Source: JANNBN01 sp963763885 | Lineage (GTDB): Bacteria > Actinomycetota > Acidimicrobiia > Acidimicrobiales > JANYDT01 | Length of the DNA stretch: 64,000 nt | NCBI GenBank assembly: GCA_963763885.1 | Contig: CAVXQD010000007.1 | Location: forward strand, 2,108,001-2,172,000 | Direction: 5' to 3' | Part shown: positions 1-8,548 of the stretch, in pieces | Layout of the letters: every line of letters starts with the position of its first letter | Numbering within the stretch: position 1 is the stretch's first letter | Made by a program: the position numbers and the translations under genes | Notes under the pieces: model-generated | The model's input: the letters and a program-made list of their open reading frames with translations, nothing else | Told to the model about the DNA's origin: nothing | Databases searched by the model: none

Positions 1-255
1 GCAGGCATGGAAGGTGGTGTGGTGATCGAGAAGGTTCGTTCACTGACCAATCCTTCCGAGGGTCTCAACGCCGCAACTGGCGAATATGAAGACCTGGTCA
101 AGGCCGGCGTTATCGATGCTGCCAAGGTCACCCGTTCCGCCCTGCAGAACGCTGCGTCCATCGCTGCGTTGTTCCTCACAACCGAGGCTGTCATCGTCGA
201 CAAGCCAGAGAAGGACGCCGGCGGCATGCCTGGCGGTGGGATGGACGACTACTAG
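1..255 (+). CDS. groL: Chaperonin GroEL, C-terminal end (partial)
   Basis: The gene enters from the left edge; the reading frame is open from base 1 and stops with TAG at 253-255. The last ~85 residues match the end of the 60 kDa chaperonin: the segment beginning GGVVIEKVR, the NPSEGLNAATGEYEDL stretch, KVTRSALQNAASIAA and the flexible Gly-Met tail GGMPGGGMDDY. GroEL forms the cytosolic double-ring folding chamber with GroES. Only the equatorial-domain C-terminus and tail are in the window. A stem-loop with a T-rich tract follows at 341-380, consistent with the transcript ending there. Confidence 0.97.
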   Translation, partial: AGMEGGVVIEKVRSLTNPSEGLNAATGEYEDLVKAGVIDAAKVTRSALQNAASIAALFLTTEAVIVDKPEKDAGGMPGGGMDDY

Positions 256-298
256 TCCACGCTGAAAGTCGGCGCTCCGATGTTGGTGCGCTGACAAT

Positions 299-319
299 AT
301 ACGTACCTAAGGTACGTAT
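299..319. promoter_or_regulatory. Near-perfect palindrome downstream of groL
   Basis: Arms ATACGTACCT (299-308) and AGGTACGTAT (310-319) are exact reverse complements separated by one base. It lies between the groL stop and its putative terminator, about 175 bp before the next gene. It could be a protein-binding site or a transcript hairpin; nothing in the sequence decides which. Confidence 0.5.
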
Positions 320-340
320 GCATAAGATTCGCGCTCAAAG

Positions 341-380
341 AGCCGGAGTCGAGCCTCGCTCGCTCCGGCTTCTGTGTTTT
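341..380 (+). terminator. Rho-independent terminator after groL
   Basis: AGCCGGAG (341-348) pairs with CTCCGGCT (363-370), with an inner CGAG/CTCG pairing (350-353 with 359-362) and a five-base loop. The T-rich tract TCTGTGTTTT (371-380) follows directly. Position and shape fit an intrinsic terminator for groL. Confidence 0.8.
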
Positions 381-494
381 CTGACAGCCGTTCCCACTTT
401 CGTTCCCACTTTCGTTCGGCCCGAGCTGGGTACGTGTGACCACATCGGTGCAGAGTGGCGGCTCTTCGACGCTTGCGTGCGCGAAACTGTCAGG

Positions 495-1502
495 GTGAGA
501 ACCTTCAACGTCAGCCGGTTCACCTCAACGCGAAGGGGTCCCAAGGTCACCGCCATCGGTGTAGGCCTTCTCCTTACCGTTACTGCGGCTGCACTCACCA
601 GCGGCGGGTCGGTCGGCGCCGCCGTAACCACCCGTTCCAAGGCGTCCGTCACCGCTCGCAAGAAGGTCACAACAACTCGCCGACGAGCCACCACTCGACG
701 GGTAACAACGGCGAAGCGTGTCACTACCCGTGCTGCTGGCGCCACCACGTTGCCGCCGTCCACGCTCAACCCCAGCGCTCCGGCTACAACCAGCCTTGTT
801 GCCACTACAGCGGCCACCACTAGCCCCCCCATTTCGGTCGCCCCCGTCTCTCCGGTTGCCTTTGAACGATCCACGTACACATTGACTGCCGCGTCGGATA
901 CCAACTATGAGGTCCGGTTCTTCCTGAACATCGCTCCGGGTTTCAACGACACGTTGGCTCTGCGTACGACGCAACTTCCGGCTGGTGTGGTGGTTGGGTT
1001 TGAACCCAACCCGGTACGAAACCTGTTTGCGATGTCGTTGCGCGTCCCTTCATCTGCTCCGCCTGTCTTTGATTTCGATATCACTGCGAGCGCATCGGCT
1101 GCCTCGAGCTTGGTCCTGGCCCGAACCAGCATCACGTTGTTCGTGAATGGGACCTTGCTTCCAACTTCGCAGCCCCCCATCGGCGACCCAGGACTGCCGC
1201 CAGGCGTGGCCTACACCGTGTCACCGTCCTCCGTCGAGGTCATTCGGGGTGGCGACGCCGCCACGGTGAAGATCGATCTGTTCCGCCAGGGCGGTTTCGC
1301 CGGCCCTGTTTCGTTCCAGATGAACACTGTTCTCCCCGCTGGCATGGGATTCAGCTTCCAGGCGAACCCAGTGACTGGTGCGGTCAACTACCTCTTCATC
1401 AGTGCGGGTGCTTCCACAGTGCCAGGTACGTACGTCATTGATTTCCTGGCGATCACGTCGCTCCAGAGCACGCCTCTCCGGGCAGTGGTCGTGGTCAAGT
1501 AA
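495..1502 (+). CDS. Secreted beta-sandwich protein with Thr-rich linker, function unknown
   Basis: I chose the GTG at 495 because it is followed by a signal-peptide-like stretch (basic residues, then a hydrophobic run VTAIGVGLLLTVTAAAL and an Ala/Gly-rich end); the longer in-frame ATG at 318 would lie inside the groL 3' region and overlap the terminator. After the signal comes a Lys/Arg/Thr-rich linker (about residues 45-110), then two similar beta-rich modules, each containing a 'P(A)G..V.F.PNPV'-like turn (LPAGVVVGFEPNPV and LPAGMGFSFQANPV), suggesting two Ig-like repeats. The product is 335 residues and is probably exported. The stop at 1500-1502 is two bases before the next ATG, so it is likely co-transcribed and coupled with the SpoIID-domain gene. 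No enzymatic motif is visible. Confidence 0.7.
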   Translation: MRTFNVSRFTSTRRGPKVTAIGVGLLLTVTAAALTSGGSVGAAVTTRSKASVTARKKVTTTRRRATTRRVTTAKRVTTRAAGATTLPPSTLNPSAPATTSLVATTAATTSPPISVAPVSPVAFERSTYTLTAASDTNYEVRFFLNIAPGFNDTLALRTTQLPAGVVVGFEPNPVRNLFAMSLRVPSSAPPVFDFDITASASAASSLVLARTSITLFVNGTLLPTSQPPIGDPGLPPGVAYTVSPSSVEVIRGGDAATVKIDLFRQGGFAGPVSFQMNTVLPAGMGFSFQANPVTGAVNYLFISAGASTVPGTYVIDFLAITSLQSTPLRAVVVVK

Positions 1503-1504
1503 GC

Positions 1505-3469
1505 ATGCGATTTCCCTTCCGGGGAGTCCTCGCGCTCACCGTTGGGTCGTTCGTGCTTGGACCTTCCTTAACCGGGCCAACCGCGTTCGACGGAGCCGCA
1601 TTCGCTGCAGGCCGACCCTCTGGAACAAAGGCGGCGCCGTACCTGCCAACCACAGCCTTGGGTGCCACAACCACGTCGATGGTGGTCGCACCGGGCCGAG
1701 TCGTCATCGACGGCAAAGGGTTCGGCCACGGCGTCGGGCTTGCACAGGACGGAGCATTTTGGATGGGTAAGGCCGGCAAGAACGTGGGCCAGATCCTTCT
1801 GCACTTCTTTCCAGGGACGACGCTTGCCAAACGAGACGGGGTGGTCCGGGTTCCGCTTGCTTCGCTCAACTCGATGACCGTCGTGCTGCCTTCCGGCGGC
1901 TCGGCGGGGGGTGTCGCGGTGCCCGCGGGTGGAACGGTTCGTGCGCTGGCCGGCCCTGGCGTTGTGTCGGTAAATCTCGCCGGCGCAAAGGTGCCGACCA
2001 CCACAGACGAAATCGAGCTTGGCACAACAGTTGCTGCGGCGGCGTCAGCTCCTGCCACCCTGGCAGACATCAGTGCGCAATCGAGCTTCAGCGGTCGTTT
2101 CGGTGTTGCGTTCGCAGCCGCTGCCGCGCCCGTCCCAGGGGATCCCATTCCCGCCGAAACCTCAACCCCTCTACCCGGGAGTGTCGCCACGATCCCACCG
2201 ACGGAATTACCTGCCACGGCGTTGACCACGGCGACCCCGGTGACGGAACTCCCAACAGCGTCCGGTGATGAAGATCCTGTCGACACCATCCAAACCCGCC
2301 CCGGATTGCTTTCTGCCACAGCGCCGGTCATTCGCATAACCGCTGCACGCGGCGGGGTCATTGTGGTTGGTAGCAAGAAGTATCGGGGCACGCTTGAGTT
2401 CATAGCCAAGAGCCAGGGAATGAAGGTTGTCAACGAACTCGACGTTGAGCAGTACCTCCGAGGGATGGCCGAGGTAACTGACCCACGCTGGCCTGCCGCT
2501 GCTTTGCAGGCCCAAGCGGTTGTGGCGCGGACGTACGCCTTGCGGATGATGGGGACCCGCGGTGAAGTGTGTCCTACTCAGGCTTGCCAGGTGTACGTGG
2601 GTGCGCAAGCCGAATATCCCAACATGGATGCGGCCATTGCCGCAACGGCCGGGAAGGTTGTTGTCTACAAGGGTGAGTTGGCAAACACCTTCTACTCCGC
2701 CTCCGGCGGAGGGACGATTGCCGACCCAAGCGAAGTGTTCGGTGTGGGGACACCTATCCCGTATTTGAAGGCCGGTACCTACCCGACCGGCGATCCAAAG
2801 GCGTGGCGTGTGGAGCTTTCGCTCGTCGAGCTCGGCCGTCGTGTTGGGTATCCCGGCGCCTTGTATGACGTCGTGGTTTCAAAGGTCGGCCCGTCGGGTC
2901 GAGCAGTCGAGGTGACGCTTATCGGTTCGTCTGGCCCGCGTTCGGTGGCTGGACCAACCTTCGACCGAATCCTTGGCCTGCGTTCCACCAACTTTCGTCT
3001 CGTAGTTGGTCGGACTGACCCGTCAGTCACGACCGTGCCGTTTACGGGGACAGTTCTGGCGCTTGATGTCGCCTTGGCCGAGGAATCTCCAGTCGACTTT
3101 CAGAGCGGTCTGTTTGCGGACCCCACCACGCCGCTTGGGTCCACCCTTCCCGTCGGAACAACCGCTACGTCTGACGGGACTGGGACCAGCACATCAGTTA
3201 CAACAACCGCAGCAACCACCCCGCCGACGACGGTGCGCCCCTCCTCGGTTGCAGATCCGACACCCGACGCCGCAGCCGACGCTGGTGCCGGATCAACCGA
3301 CGGCCAGGTCGTGGAATCCGCTGCAGGACTGTCCGGCGCATCCGATTCGAATAATGGTCGGCTGGCAACGCTGGTCCTTGCAGTCCTTGCGACGCTCATC
3401 GGCATTGCGTGGGCGTTGAAGTGGGCGCTCGGTCCAGAAGGTCACGGGGCGGGAGGAAATTCGAGGTGA
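1505..3469 (+). CDS. SpoIID/LytB-domain cell-wall protein
   Basis: 654 residues. An N-terminal signal sequence is followed by the SpoIID/LytB signature: VIDGKGFGHGVGLAQDGA, then ELDVEQYLRGMAEV..WP..ALQAQAVVARTYAL (about residues 310-345) and the NTFYSASGGG segment. In Bacillus, SpoIID is a lytic transglycosylase acting on peptidoglycan and LytB is an amidase enhancer; actinobacterial homologues are secreted wall-associated proteins of unclear activity. The SpoIID domain is interrupted by a Pro/Thr-rich insert (about residues 205-275), so the GHG motif sits far upstream of the main block. A Thr/Ala-rich linker and one hydrophobic segment near residues 622-642 (LATLVLAVLATLIGIAWAL) suggest a C-terminal membrane anchor. 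It starts two bases after the preceding gene. Confidence 0.88.
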   Translation: MRFPFRGVLALTVGSFVLGPSLTGPTAFDGAAFAAGRPSGTKAAPYLPTTALGATTTSMVVAPGRVVIDGKGFGHGVGLAQDGAFWMGKAGKNVGQILLHFFPGTTLAKRDGVVRVPLASLNSMTVVLPSGGSAGGVAVPAGGTVRALAGPGVVSVNLAGAKVPTTTDEIELGTTVAAAASAPATLADISAQSSFSGRFGVAFAAAAAPVPGDPIPAETSTPLPGSVATIPPTELPATALTTATPVTELPTASGDEDPVDTIQTRPGLLSATAPVIRITAARGGVIVVGSKKYRGTLEFIAKSQGMKVVNELDVEQYLRGMAEVTDPRWPAAALQAQAVVARTYALRMMGTRGEVCPTQACQVYVGAQAEYPNMDAAIAATAGKVVVYKGELANTFYSASGGGTIADPSEVFGVGTPIPYLKAGTYPTGDPKAWRVELSLVELGRRVGYPGALYDVVVSKVGPSGRAVEVTLIGSSGPRSVAGPTFDRILGLRSTNFRLVVGRTDPSVTTVPFTGTVLALDVALAEESPVDFQSGLFADPTTPLGSTLPVGTTATSDGTGTSTSVTTTAATTPPTTVRPSSVADPTPDAAADAGAGSTDGQVVESAAGLSGASDSNNGRLATLVLAVLATLIGIAWALKWALGPEGHGAGGNSR

Positions 3470-3745
3470 AAGACCCATCCGGAACGGGTGAGGTGTGCAA
3501 CCGTCCCGGCTCGGGCACAAAAGCCGCTGGCCTCGGTGCGGTCGAAAGATCAGGCCCCAGGGGCAACGCTGGCGCGAAACGCCGGAGGCTTTGCGGGTGT
3601 TTGTTCGCGCAATGACGCGTTTGTTGTTGTGATGGTGGCCATACTCGCTGTTGGCGCTCGTGGCGGGCGTTGATCTTCGTGAGGAGTTTGAATGCGTTTC
3701 ACCAATCGGGTTGTTGGTCTTGGCGTTGCCTTTGGTTTGCGTCCA
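3470..3745. other. Spacer between SpoIID gene and truncated IS256; no supported gene
   Basis: No open frame here has coding character. It begins directly after the SpoIID stop and runs to the point where IS256 transposase similarity ends. It contains a GGCG-CGAAA-CGCC hairpin near 3569-3581 and other GC-rich inverted stretches, but no riboswitch family I can name. It may be the scar left when the right end of the IS and the 5' part of the Rhs remnant were lost. Confidence 0.4.
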
Positions 3746-3748
3746 ATG

Positions 3749-4603
3749 TTTCTTCGATGCGTAACGCAAAGAGTTGCGCACTAAATGAACAACACACGTC
3801 TGGACCGTAGCGTCAGGCCACGTCGTGCGAATCGCTTCCGGTAAACCTTTTAGGCCGTCACAACACACAATCAAAACGTCGAGCAGGCCACGGTTGCGGA
3901 GCTCAGTGAGCATCGTCATCCACTGCTTCGCGCCTTCACCACCAGTCGGCCCCAACCACAAGCCCAGCACGTCACGTTGACCATCCATCGTCACACCAAT
4001 CGCCACATACACCGGCCGGTTCGCGACCTGGCTGTCACGAACTTTCACAACGATCGCGTCGATCAACACGACCGCGTAAACACGTTCGAGTGGCCGGTTC
4101 TGCCACGCCGTCATTTCCTCAACCACCGCGTCCGTGATCTTGGAGACCGTGTCACGCGACAGCTCAGTCCCATAGATCTCTAGTAAGTGTGCTTGTATTT
4201 CTCCGGTCGTTAACCCCTTCGCATAAAGGGACAACACGTTCGCGTTCAACCCGTCAAGGCGGCGGACGTGCTTCGGGACCGTTACCGGATCAAACGACGC
4301 GTTCCGGTCCCGAGGAACACGTAACTCGATATCACCAATCTCGGTCGAAACCGTTTTCGGATACGACCCATTCCGCGAGTTCCCTGATCCTCGACCGCTC
4401 TGGTCGTGGGGTTCGTAACCCAAATGTTCGGCCATTTCGACCTCAAGACCGGTCTGTAAAACGGTGCGCATCAACGCCGTTAACAGCCCGTCGGCGCCCG
4501 TGAGTTCGATCCCTTCAGCCCTCGATCTGGCGACGAGTTGTTCAGCCCAATCACGCATCGATCCATCCGTCGGCACCAACTCGACACTAGTTTTCGTTCC
4601 CAT
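3749..4603 (-). pseudogene. IS256-family transposase, C-terminally truncated
   Basis: The first ~285 residues match IS256/Mutator-type transposases: the N-terminal helical region with AEHLGYEPHDQSGRGSGNSR, the RVPRDRNASFDPVTVPKH segment, then the catalytic core with D182 (VVLIDAIVVKVRD) and D249 (IVCCDGLKGLPEAI), ending in CVVHLVRNSLRYASKKHW. The frame stays open to 3293 but what follows has no similarity to the family, and the last third, which carries the catalytic Glu in a W-E-N-like motif, is absent. Family members are about 400 residues. Without the third acidic residue it cannot be active. Confidence 0.85.
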
Positions 4604-4683
4604 GACAATGATCCTTTCCGGGCCACGGCCACTTGCCGCGGACCCTCACGGACCAGCTCTTACACAAAGTTCCCGACAGTCCC
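3749..4683 (-). mobile_element. Truncated IS256-family insertion sequence
   Basis: The element is read on the minus strand. Its 5' end is recognisable: the minus strand from about 4683 begins GGGACTGTCGGGAACTTTGTG, a typical IS256-type terminal sequence, followed by about 80 bp of leader and the transposase ATG. The opposite end is missing: similarity to IS256 transposases stops near 3749 and no matching inverted terminal repeat is visible there. The intact end abuts the CBM-like repeat of the Rhs remnant, so the element inserted into that gene and was later trimmed. Confidence 0.75.
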
Positions 4684-6559
4684 ACTCCTGGGACGTGTGT
4701 AAACACGGCAACCAGCGGGGGGACTTTGGTGTTCGGAAACGTGTTCGCGTCTGCTTGGGCTGACGGCTCATGGAACACACCCGGCAGCGTCAGCGCGACT
4801 GGTGGTGTCGGCGGAACAGCAGCAATGACCGCAACAAGGGCCCAATGGGAAGCGTTAGCAGCCGGATCCGGTAACGCCCCCGCAGGTGGGGACGTGATCT
4901 CGTTCTCCTACAAAGGAACAGGGACCTGGCAACTATCGGGCCTGATTGGTTCCACAGGGGTCGGGACGTTCAGCCTGCCCGCCGCAACAAGCACATGGCA
5001 AACAATGTCGTGTCGGCTTAACACCCCGTTCGCCACGGGCACGGTTGTCAGTATCGCGTTCCAAAACACTGGCACGGCATCGTCGTCGTTGTTTGTTGAT
5101 GATCTGCGCCTCACCACAGGCGGCACCGGCGGTGCCACAACAACAACCACGACCACCACCACGACGGCTGGTCCAACCACAACGGTGGCGGGCGGGTCGA
5201 TTGCGCCTGGGACGTGTGTGAACACGGCAACCAGCGGGGGGACGTTGGTGTTCGGGAACGCGTTCGCGTCTGGTTGGGCTGACGGTTCATGGAACACACC
5301 CGGCAGCGTCAGCGCGACTGGTGGTGTCGGCGGAACAGCAGCAATGACCGCGACACGAGCCCAGTGGGAAGCGTTAGCAGCCGGGACCGGGAACGCCCCT
5401 GCGGGAGGCGACGTGATCTCGTTCTCTTACAAAGGAACAGGTACCTGGCAACTCATTGGTTTGACCGGGTCAACGTCGAACGGGTCGTTCACGCTTCCTG
5501 CAGCTACGGCTTCATTCCAACCGATGTCGTGTCGGCTTAACACGCCACTCGCCGCCGGCACTGTGGTCGGTATCGCGTTCCAAAACACTGGCACGGCATC
5601 GTCGTCGTTTGTTTGTTGATGATCTTCGCCTCACCACAGGCGGCACCGGCGGCGGCACAACGAGCACGACGACTGTGGCTGGCACAACGACGACCGTGGC
5701 AGGTGGGACAACCACCACCTTGGCAGGGTCCACAGTGCCGCTGTTGCGCTGGTCGTACTCAACCATTCGAGGCACGCTGTTCGCGGTGGCCGATGATGCT
5801 GGCACCAAGATCGGTTCAACGTACCGTTGGGATCCTGACGGGATGCCACTCACCGGCACAACCCAACCAGACTTGCAACCAGCAGCATGGGAACGCGGCT
5901 GGCTTGGTGCGCACAACAGGATGACCGACACCACCGACACCGCGTTCCCTGTCATCGACATGGGCGCCCGACCCTACTCACCCACACTCGGCAGATTCCT
6001 CTCCGTCGACCCAGTCGAAGACGGAGTCGGACCATCCGACTACCTCTACCCACCAGACCCCATCAACGGATACGACCTCGACGGTCGGTGCGGCGTCTTT
6101 GGCAACCCATTTAAACGTTGCCGCGAGGGTCACAAAGGGAACACCTCGTTCCTTTTCATCGTTAAAGATAAGAACCGCTGGGTGGCCTCGGGGGCGGAAA
6201 TCTGCCCGGTTTTTGGTTGTGTCGGCTTGTCGTTCATCGGTGGGCGGTACGAGGTCACTTACGGACTCGGGTTCATTGTGGGTGCTGGATTGAAATTGGG
6301 CCTAGAAGACGAACTTCCGGTGTGCGGCAAGACGGGCCCGACCGAGTACGTAACGGCGGAGGCAGGATTCAAACTGGCTGACATTGGCTTTACTTATGAG
6401 GCGCCGAAAGACTCGAAATTGAGTTCGAGAAACGGAGATTTTCACGCTGGACTGAACGTATTCAACGTCGATGGCTTTGCCAAGGGCGACCTTGCTCTGA
6501 AGGTCGGTTCAATGGAAAAGCACCGCGTCGGATTGTGTGTTTCAGGAGACAAGCGGTGA
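4684..6559 (+). pseudogene. Rhs-type protein remnant: two CBM-like modules, Rhs core end and variable tip
   Basis: The 5' end is cut off by the IS256 insertion. Two tandem ~173-residue modules follow (start ...PGTCVNTATSGGTLVFGN; end LFVDDLRLTTGGTGG), each followed by a Thr-rich linker; they look like secreted jelly-roll carbohydrate-binding modules. A one-base insertion near 5608 (TCGTTTGTTTG against TCGTTGTTTG in the first copy) ends the frame at 5617-5619. In the next frame the protein continues through another Thr-rich linker and the last part of an Rhs-repeat-associated core: MGARPYSPTLGRFLSVDP...YLYPPDPINGYDLDGR. After DGR comes a ~155-residue variable tip (CGVFGNPFKRC...VSGDKR) rich in Gly and beta-prone residues. 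This is Rhs C-terminal toxin architecture. The tip matches no toxin family I recognise. Confidence 0.75.
4687..5650 (+). repeat. 519-bp tandem module duplication
   Basis: CCTGGGACGTGTGT occurs at 4687 and again at 5206, giving a period of 519 bp (173 codons). The two copies are highly similar across the module and its linker start. The second copy carries the one-base insertion near 5608 that breaks the frame, so copy one shows what the intact sequence should be. Confidence 0.85.
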
Positions 6560-6643
6560 CAAAGTATGAATCACCAAGTCGGGGAGAGCTAATTCGTTGC
6601 AGCGTCCTTGAACGGTCGGCTCTGATTGTAGGTTCTTCGGATT

Positions 6644-6800
6644 TTAGCGGGGCGTGATGGTGGCGAGTAGGTCCCAGTTGGGTTTGCCGGCATAGAGGAG
6701 TGCGCGGACCCGGTAGTATGCGAACCTACGGAATCCGAAGCCGGCCCGTTTGATTCGTTTGATCAGATTGTTAGCGCCTTCGGTAGCCGCGTTCGATACG
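6644..6800 (-). pseudogene. ISL3 transposase, C-terminal part
   Basis: The minus strand reads TVSNAATEGANNLIKRIKRA followed by GFGFRRFAYYRVRALLYAGK and PNWDLLATITPR, then TAA at 6644-6646. This is the conserved end of ISL3-family transposases, including the catalytic Glu (TEG). It is cut off from the rest of the protein by the inversion at about 6800. Confidence 0.85.
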
Positions 6801-6801
6801 G

Positions 6802-7755
6802 TTGCTGCATGATTTGCCGTCGTTTGGGCGGCCAGCGAAGTTGTTGTGGCGTAAGCACCGTTGGAAGTGTGTGAACTCTGTTTGCGATGTTCATACGTGG
6901 ACATTTGATGTTCCGGAGATCGCTCCGTGTCGTGGCGGGATGACGGACCGGGCAGCGAGGTGGGTCACAGCGCAGGTCGGAAAGTCGGGTCGTAGTGTGA
7001 GTGAGGTCGCTGCGGAGATTGGTTGTGATTGGCACACGGTGAACGATGCTGTGCAAATGTTTGGTGAGGCGTTGTTAGCTGATCCTGACCGGATCGGGAA
7101 CGTTGTCGCGTTGGGGTTAGACGAGACGTTGTTTGTGCGTGAGGGGCCTCGTCATCAGAAACGGTGGTCCACCTCAATTGTTGATTCAGGTCGGGGTGTG
7201 CTGCTGGACATGATCGAGGAACGGACCGCGAAAGCTTGTATTGGGTGGCTTTCGGGTCGGAGCGAGTCGTGGTTGAAACATGTCCGGTGGGGAACGTTGG
7301 ATTTGTCTGGGCCGTATCGGTTGGTGTTCGACACGATGCTCGCGCATGCCGGTCAGATCGCTGATCCGTTTCATGTTGTGCGACTCGCGAACCAGGCGTT
7401 AGATGAGACGCGACGTCGTGTGCAGAACGAAACGTTGGGTCATCGCGGCCACAAAACAGATCCGTTGTACAGGTGTCGGCGGTTGTTGACGAAGGCTGAT
7501 GAGCGTCTCGACGAGAACGGTCGCAGCAAACTTCTTGGTCTGCTTGGTGCTGGTGATCCGAAGGGTGAGGTGAAAACGGCGTGGCACGCTAAGGAAGTCG
7601 TCCGAGACGTTTACACGATCAGCGATCCGGGAACTGCGGACATGTTCGTGGCCCGACTCGCTGTTGACCTGCAAGACCAGACAAGTCCGCCAGAGGTCCG
7701 CCGGTTGGGTCGCACACTCGGCCGATGGCACCCCCAAATTTGTAACTGGCATCGG
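6802..7755 (+). pseudogene. ISL3 transposase, central catalytic part (inverted)
   Basis: The plus strand reads DLPSFGRPAKLLWRKHRWKC with the rest of the zinc-binding cysteine region, a helix-turn-helix stretch, the core with GLDETLF (first Asp region), MLAHAGQIADPFHVV (second Asp region) and the helical insert, ending RRLGRTLGRWHPQICNWHRAHT. It is the middle of an ISL3 transposase lying in the opposite direction from its own ends. Downstream of 7755 the open frame runs on to 8112 as noise over the inverted N-terminal segment. Joining ...HRAHT to VSNAATEG on the other strand recreates the family's usual sequence. Confidence 0.85.
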
Positions 7756-7934
7756 GCACACACCAAATCCCGATCCTTCACCCGGCCGACCGTCCCACAC
7801 CCCAAACACACCGGCCGCGGCCCACGCGTCTCAACAACTACGACCAACGAATCGGCCTCATCACTCACCCCCAACACGTTCACATCAGGCAAACCAACAA
7901 GCAGCTCACACATACGCGTAGGATCTAGTTCCAC
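7755..7934 (-). pseudogene. ISL3 transposase, N-terminal part
   Basis: The minus strand from GTG 7934 (or the ATG at 7913) reads LVGLPDVNVLGVSDEADSLV, ETRGPRPVCLGCGTVGRVKD and RDLV, the N-terminus of ISL3 transposases with the first CxxC of the zinc ribbon. After RDLV the frame becomes unrelated, because the next part of the gene lies inverted to the left. Confidence 0.8.
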
Positions 7935-7984
7935 AGGGGCACCTCAATCTGGACGGCTTAGACACCACCAGACTGACAGGGCCC

Positions 7985-8548
7985 CTGTGCCACGCCACGG
8001 ATCCCCACACCCCGCTCAAATCCGAAGCACCACTTTTCTCAAGATCGGCGAGCAAGTCCTTGGAGACGAAAATACCTACGTGGCCCCCGAGCGGTCCTGG
8101 CGATTTCGGTAGAAATAGGGAGCTCCGGGTCTGCCTGAATGTTTGCGAAAGCGCTGATCCTTGAGGCTCGTTCCGCGGAGTGTCGGAAAGATGTCGGCGC
8201 ACAGGGTTTTGGTTAACGCGGAGCGAGTGAAGACGTTCGTCTCGCACGGGAGTCAGTCATGCGAAGAGCTAACTCGCCGCAGTTCCGTTGCCATGTGCTC
8301 GCCTTTGGCCGGAAACGTAAAGGCGTGGTCCCAAACGCGGGAGAGCCAGATTTAGGGCGTCGCCGTTCCTTGTTCGTAATGCGGGTCTGAAGTTGAGAAC
8401 GCTGGAGAATTTTGGCCCGGCTTGAGGGGGTTAGCGCGTGGATGGGTTCCCTGACGAAGTAGGCCCAAAGGTATCCGGCGATGATCAAGTCTTGGGAAAC
8501 TTCCGGGCTGGGGCTGGGGCTGGGGATCGTGCCGTTCCTCGAGACCCG
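7985..8548. other. Accessory flank without a supported gene
   Basis: This 564-bp stretch lies between the ISL3 element and the stop codon of the surface-protein gene. Open frames (for example 8213-8488 minus, 91 codons) have no recognisable protein and no ribosome-binding site. A run of G tracts sits at 8505-8525. A pair of inverted blocks, CACAGGGGC near 7933 and GCCCCTGTG near 7981, spans its left edge. Confidence 0.4.
8505..8525 (+). other. G-quadruplex-forming motif
   Basis: Four G tracts, each separated by CT: GGG at 8505-8507, then GGGG at 8510-8513, 8516-8519 and 8522-8525. This meets the usual G3+ with short-loop definition of a quadruplex motif. It lies 24 bp past the stop of the convergent-strand surface-protein gene. 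Confidence 0.6.

Larger units (their letters stand above)
6618..7984 (-). mobile_element. ISL3-family element with internally inverted middle segment
   Basis: Left boundary suggested by GGCTCTGATTGTAG at 6618; the right side contains GGCCCTGTCAGTCT on the minus strand (ending near 7984), a similar but imperfect terminal sequence. Between them lie three parts of one ISL3 transposase: N-terminus on minus (7934 to ~7755), middle on plus (~6802 to ~7755) and C-terminus on minus (~6800 to 6644). Re-inverting the middle restores one continuous minus-strand gene. The ends are approximate. Confidence 0.7.

Noticed and set aside
335..974. Minus-strand frames opposite the first secreted protein
   Set aside because: Shadow frames of a Thr/Ala-rich gene; composition explained by the plus-strand codons.
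1495..2433. 312-codon minus-strand frame opposite the SpoIID-domain gene
   Set aside because: Antisense of a well-supported gene; Pro/Thr/Ala-biased with no domain.
3490..3600. Possible riboswitch in the spacer after the SpoIID gene
   Set aside because: Hairpins are present but no conserved core of cobalamin, glycine, SAM or c-di-AMP riboswitches could be matched.
8213..8488. 91-codon minus-strand frame next to the surface-protein gene
   Set aside because: No recognisable protein, no ribosome-binding site; it lies in a decayed accessory flank.
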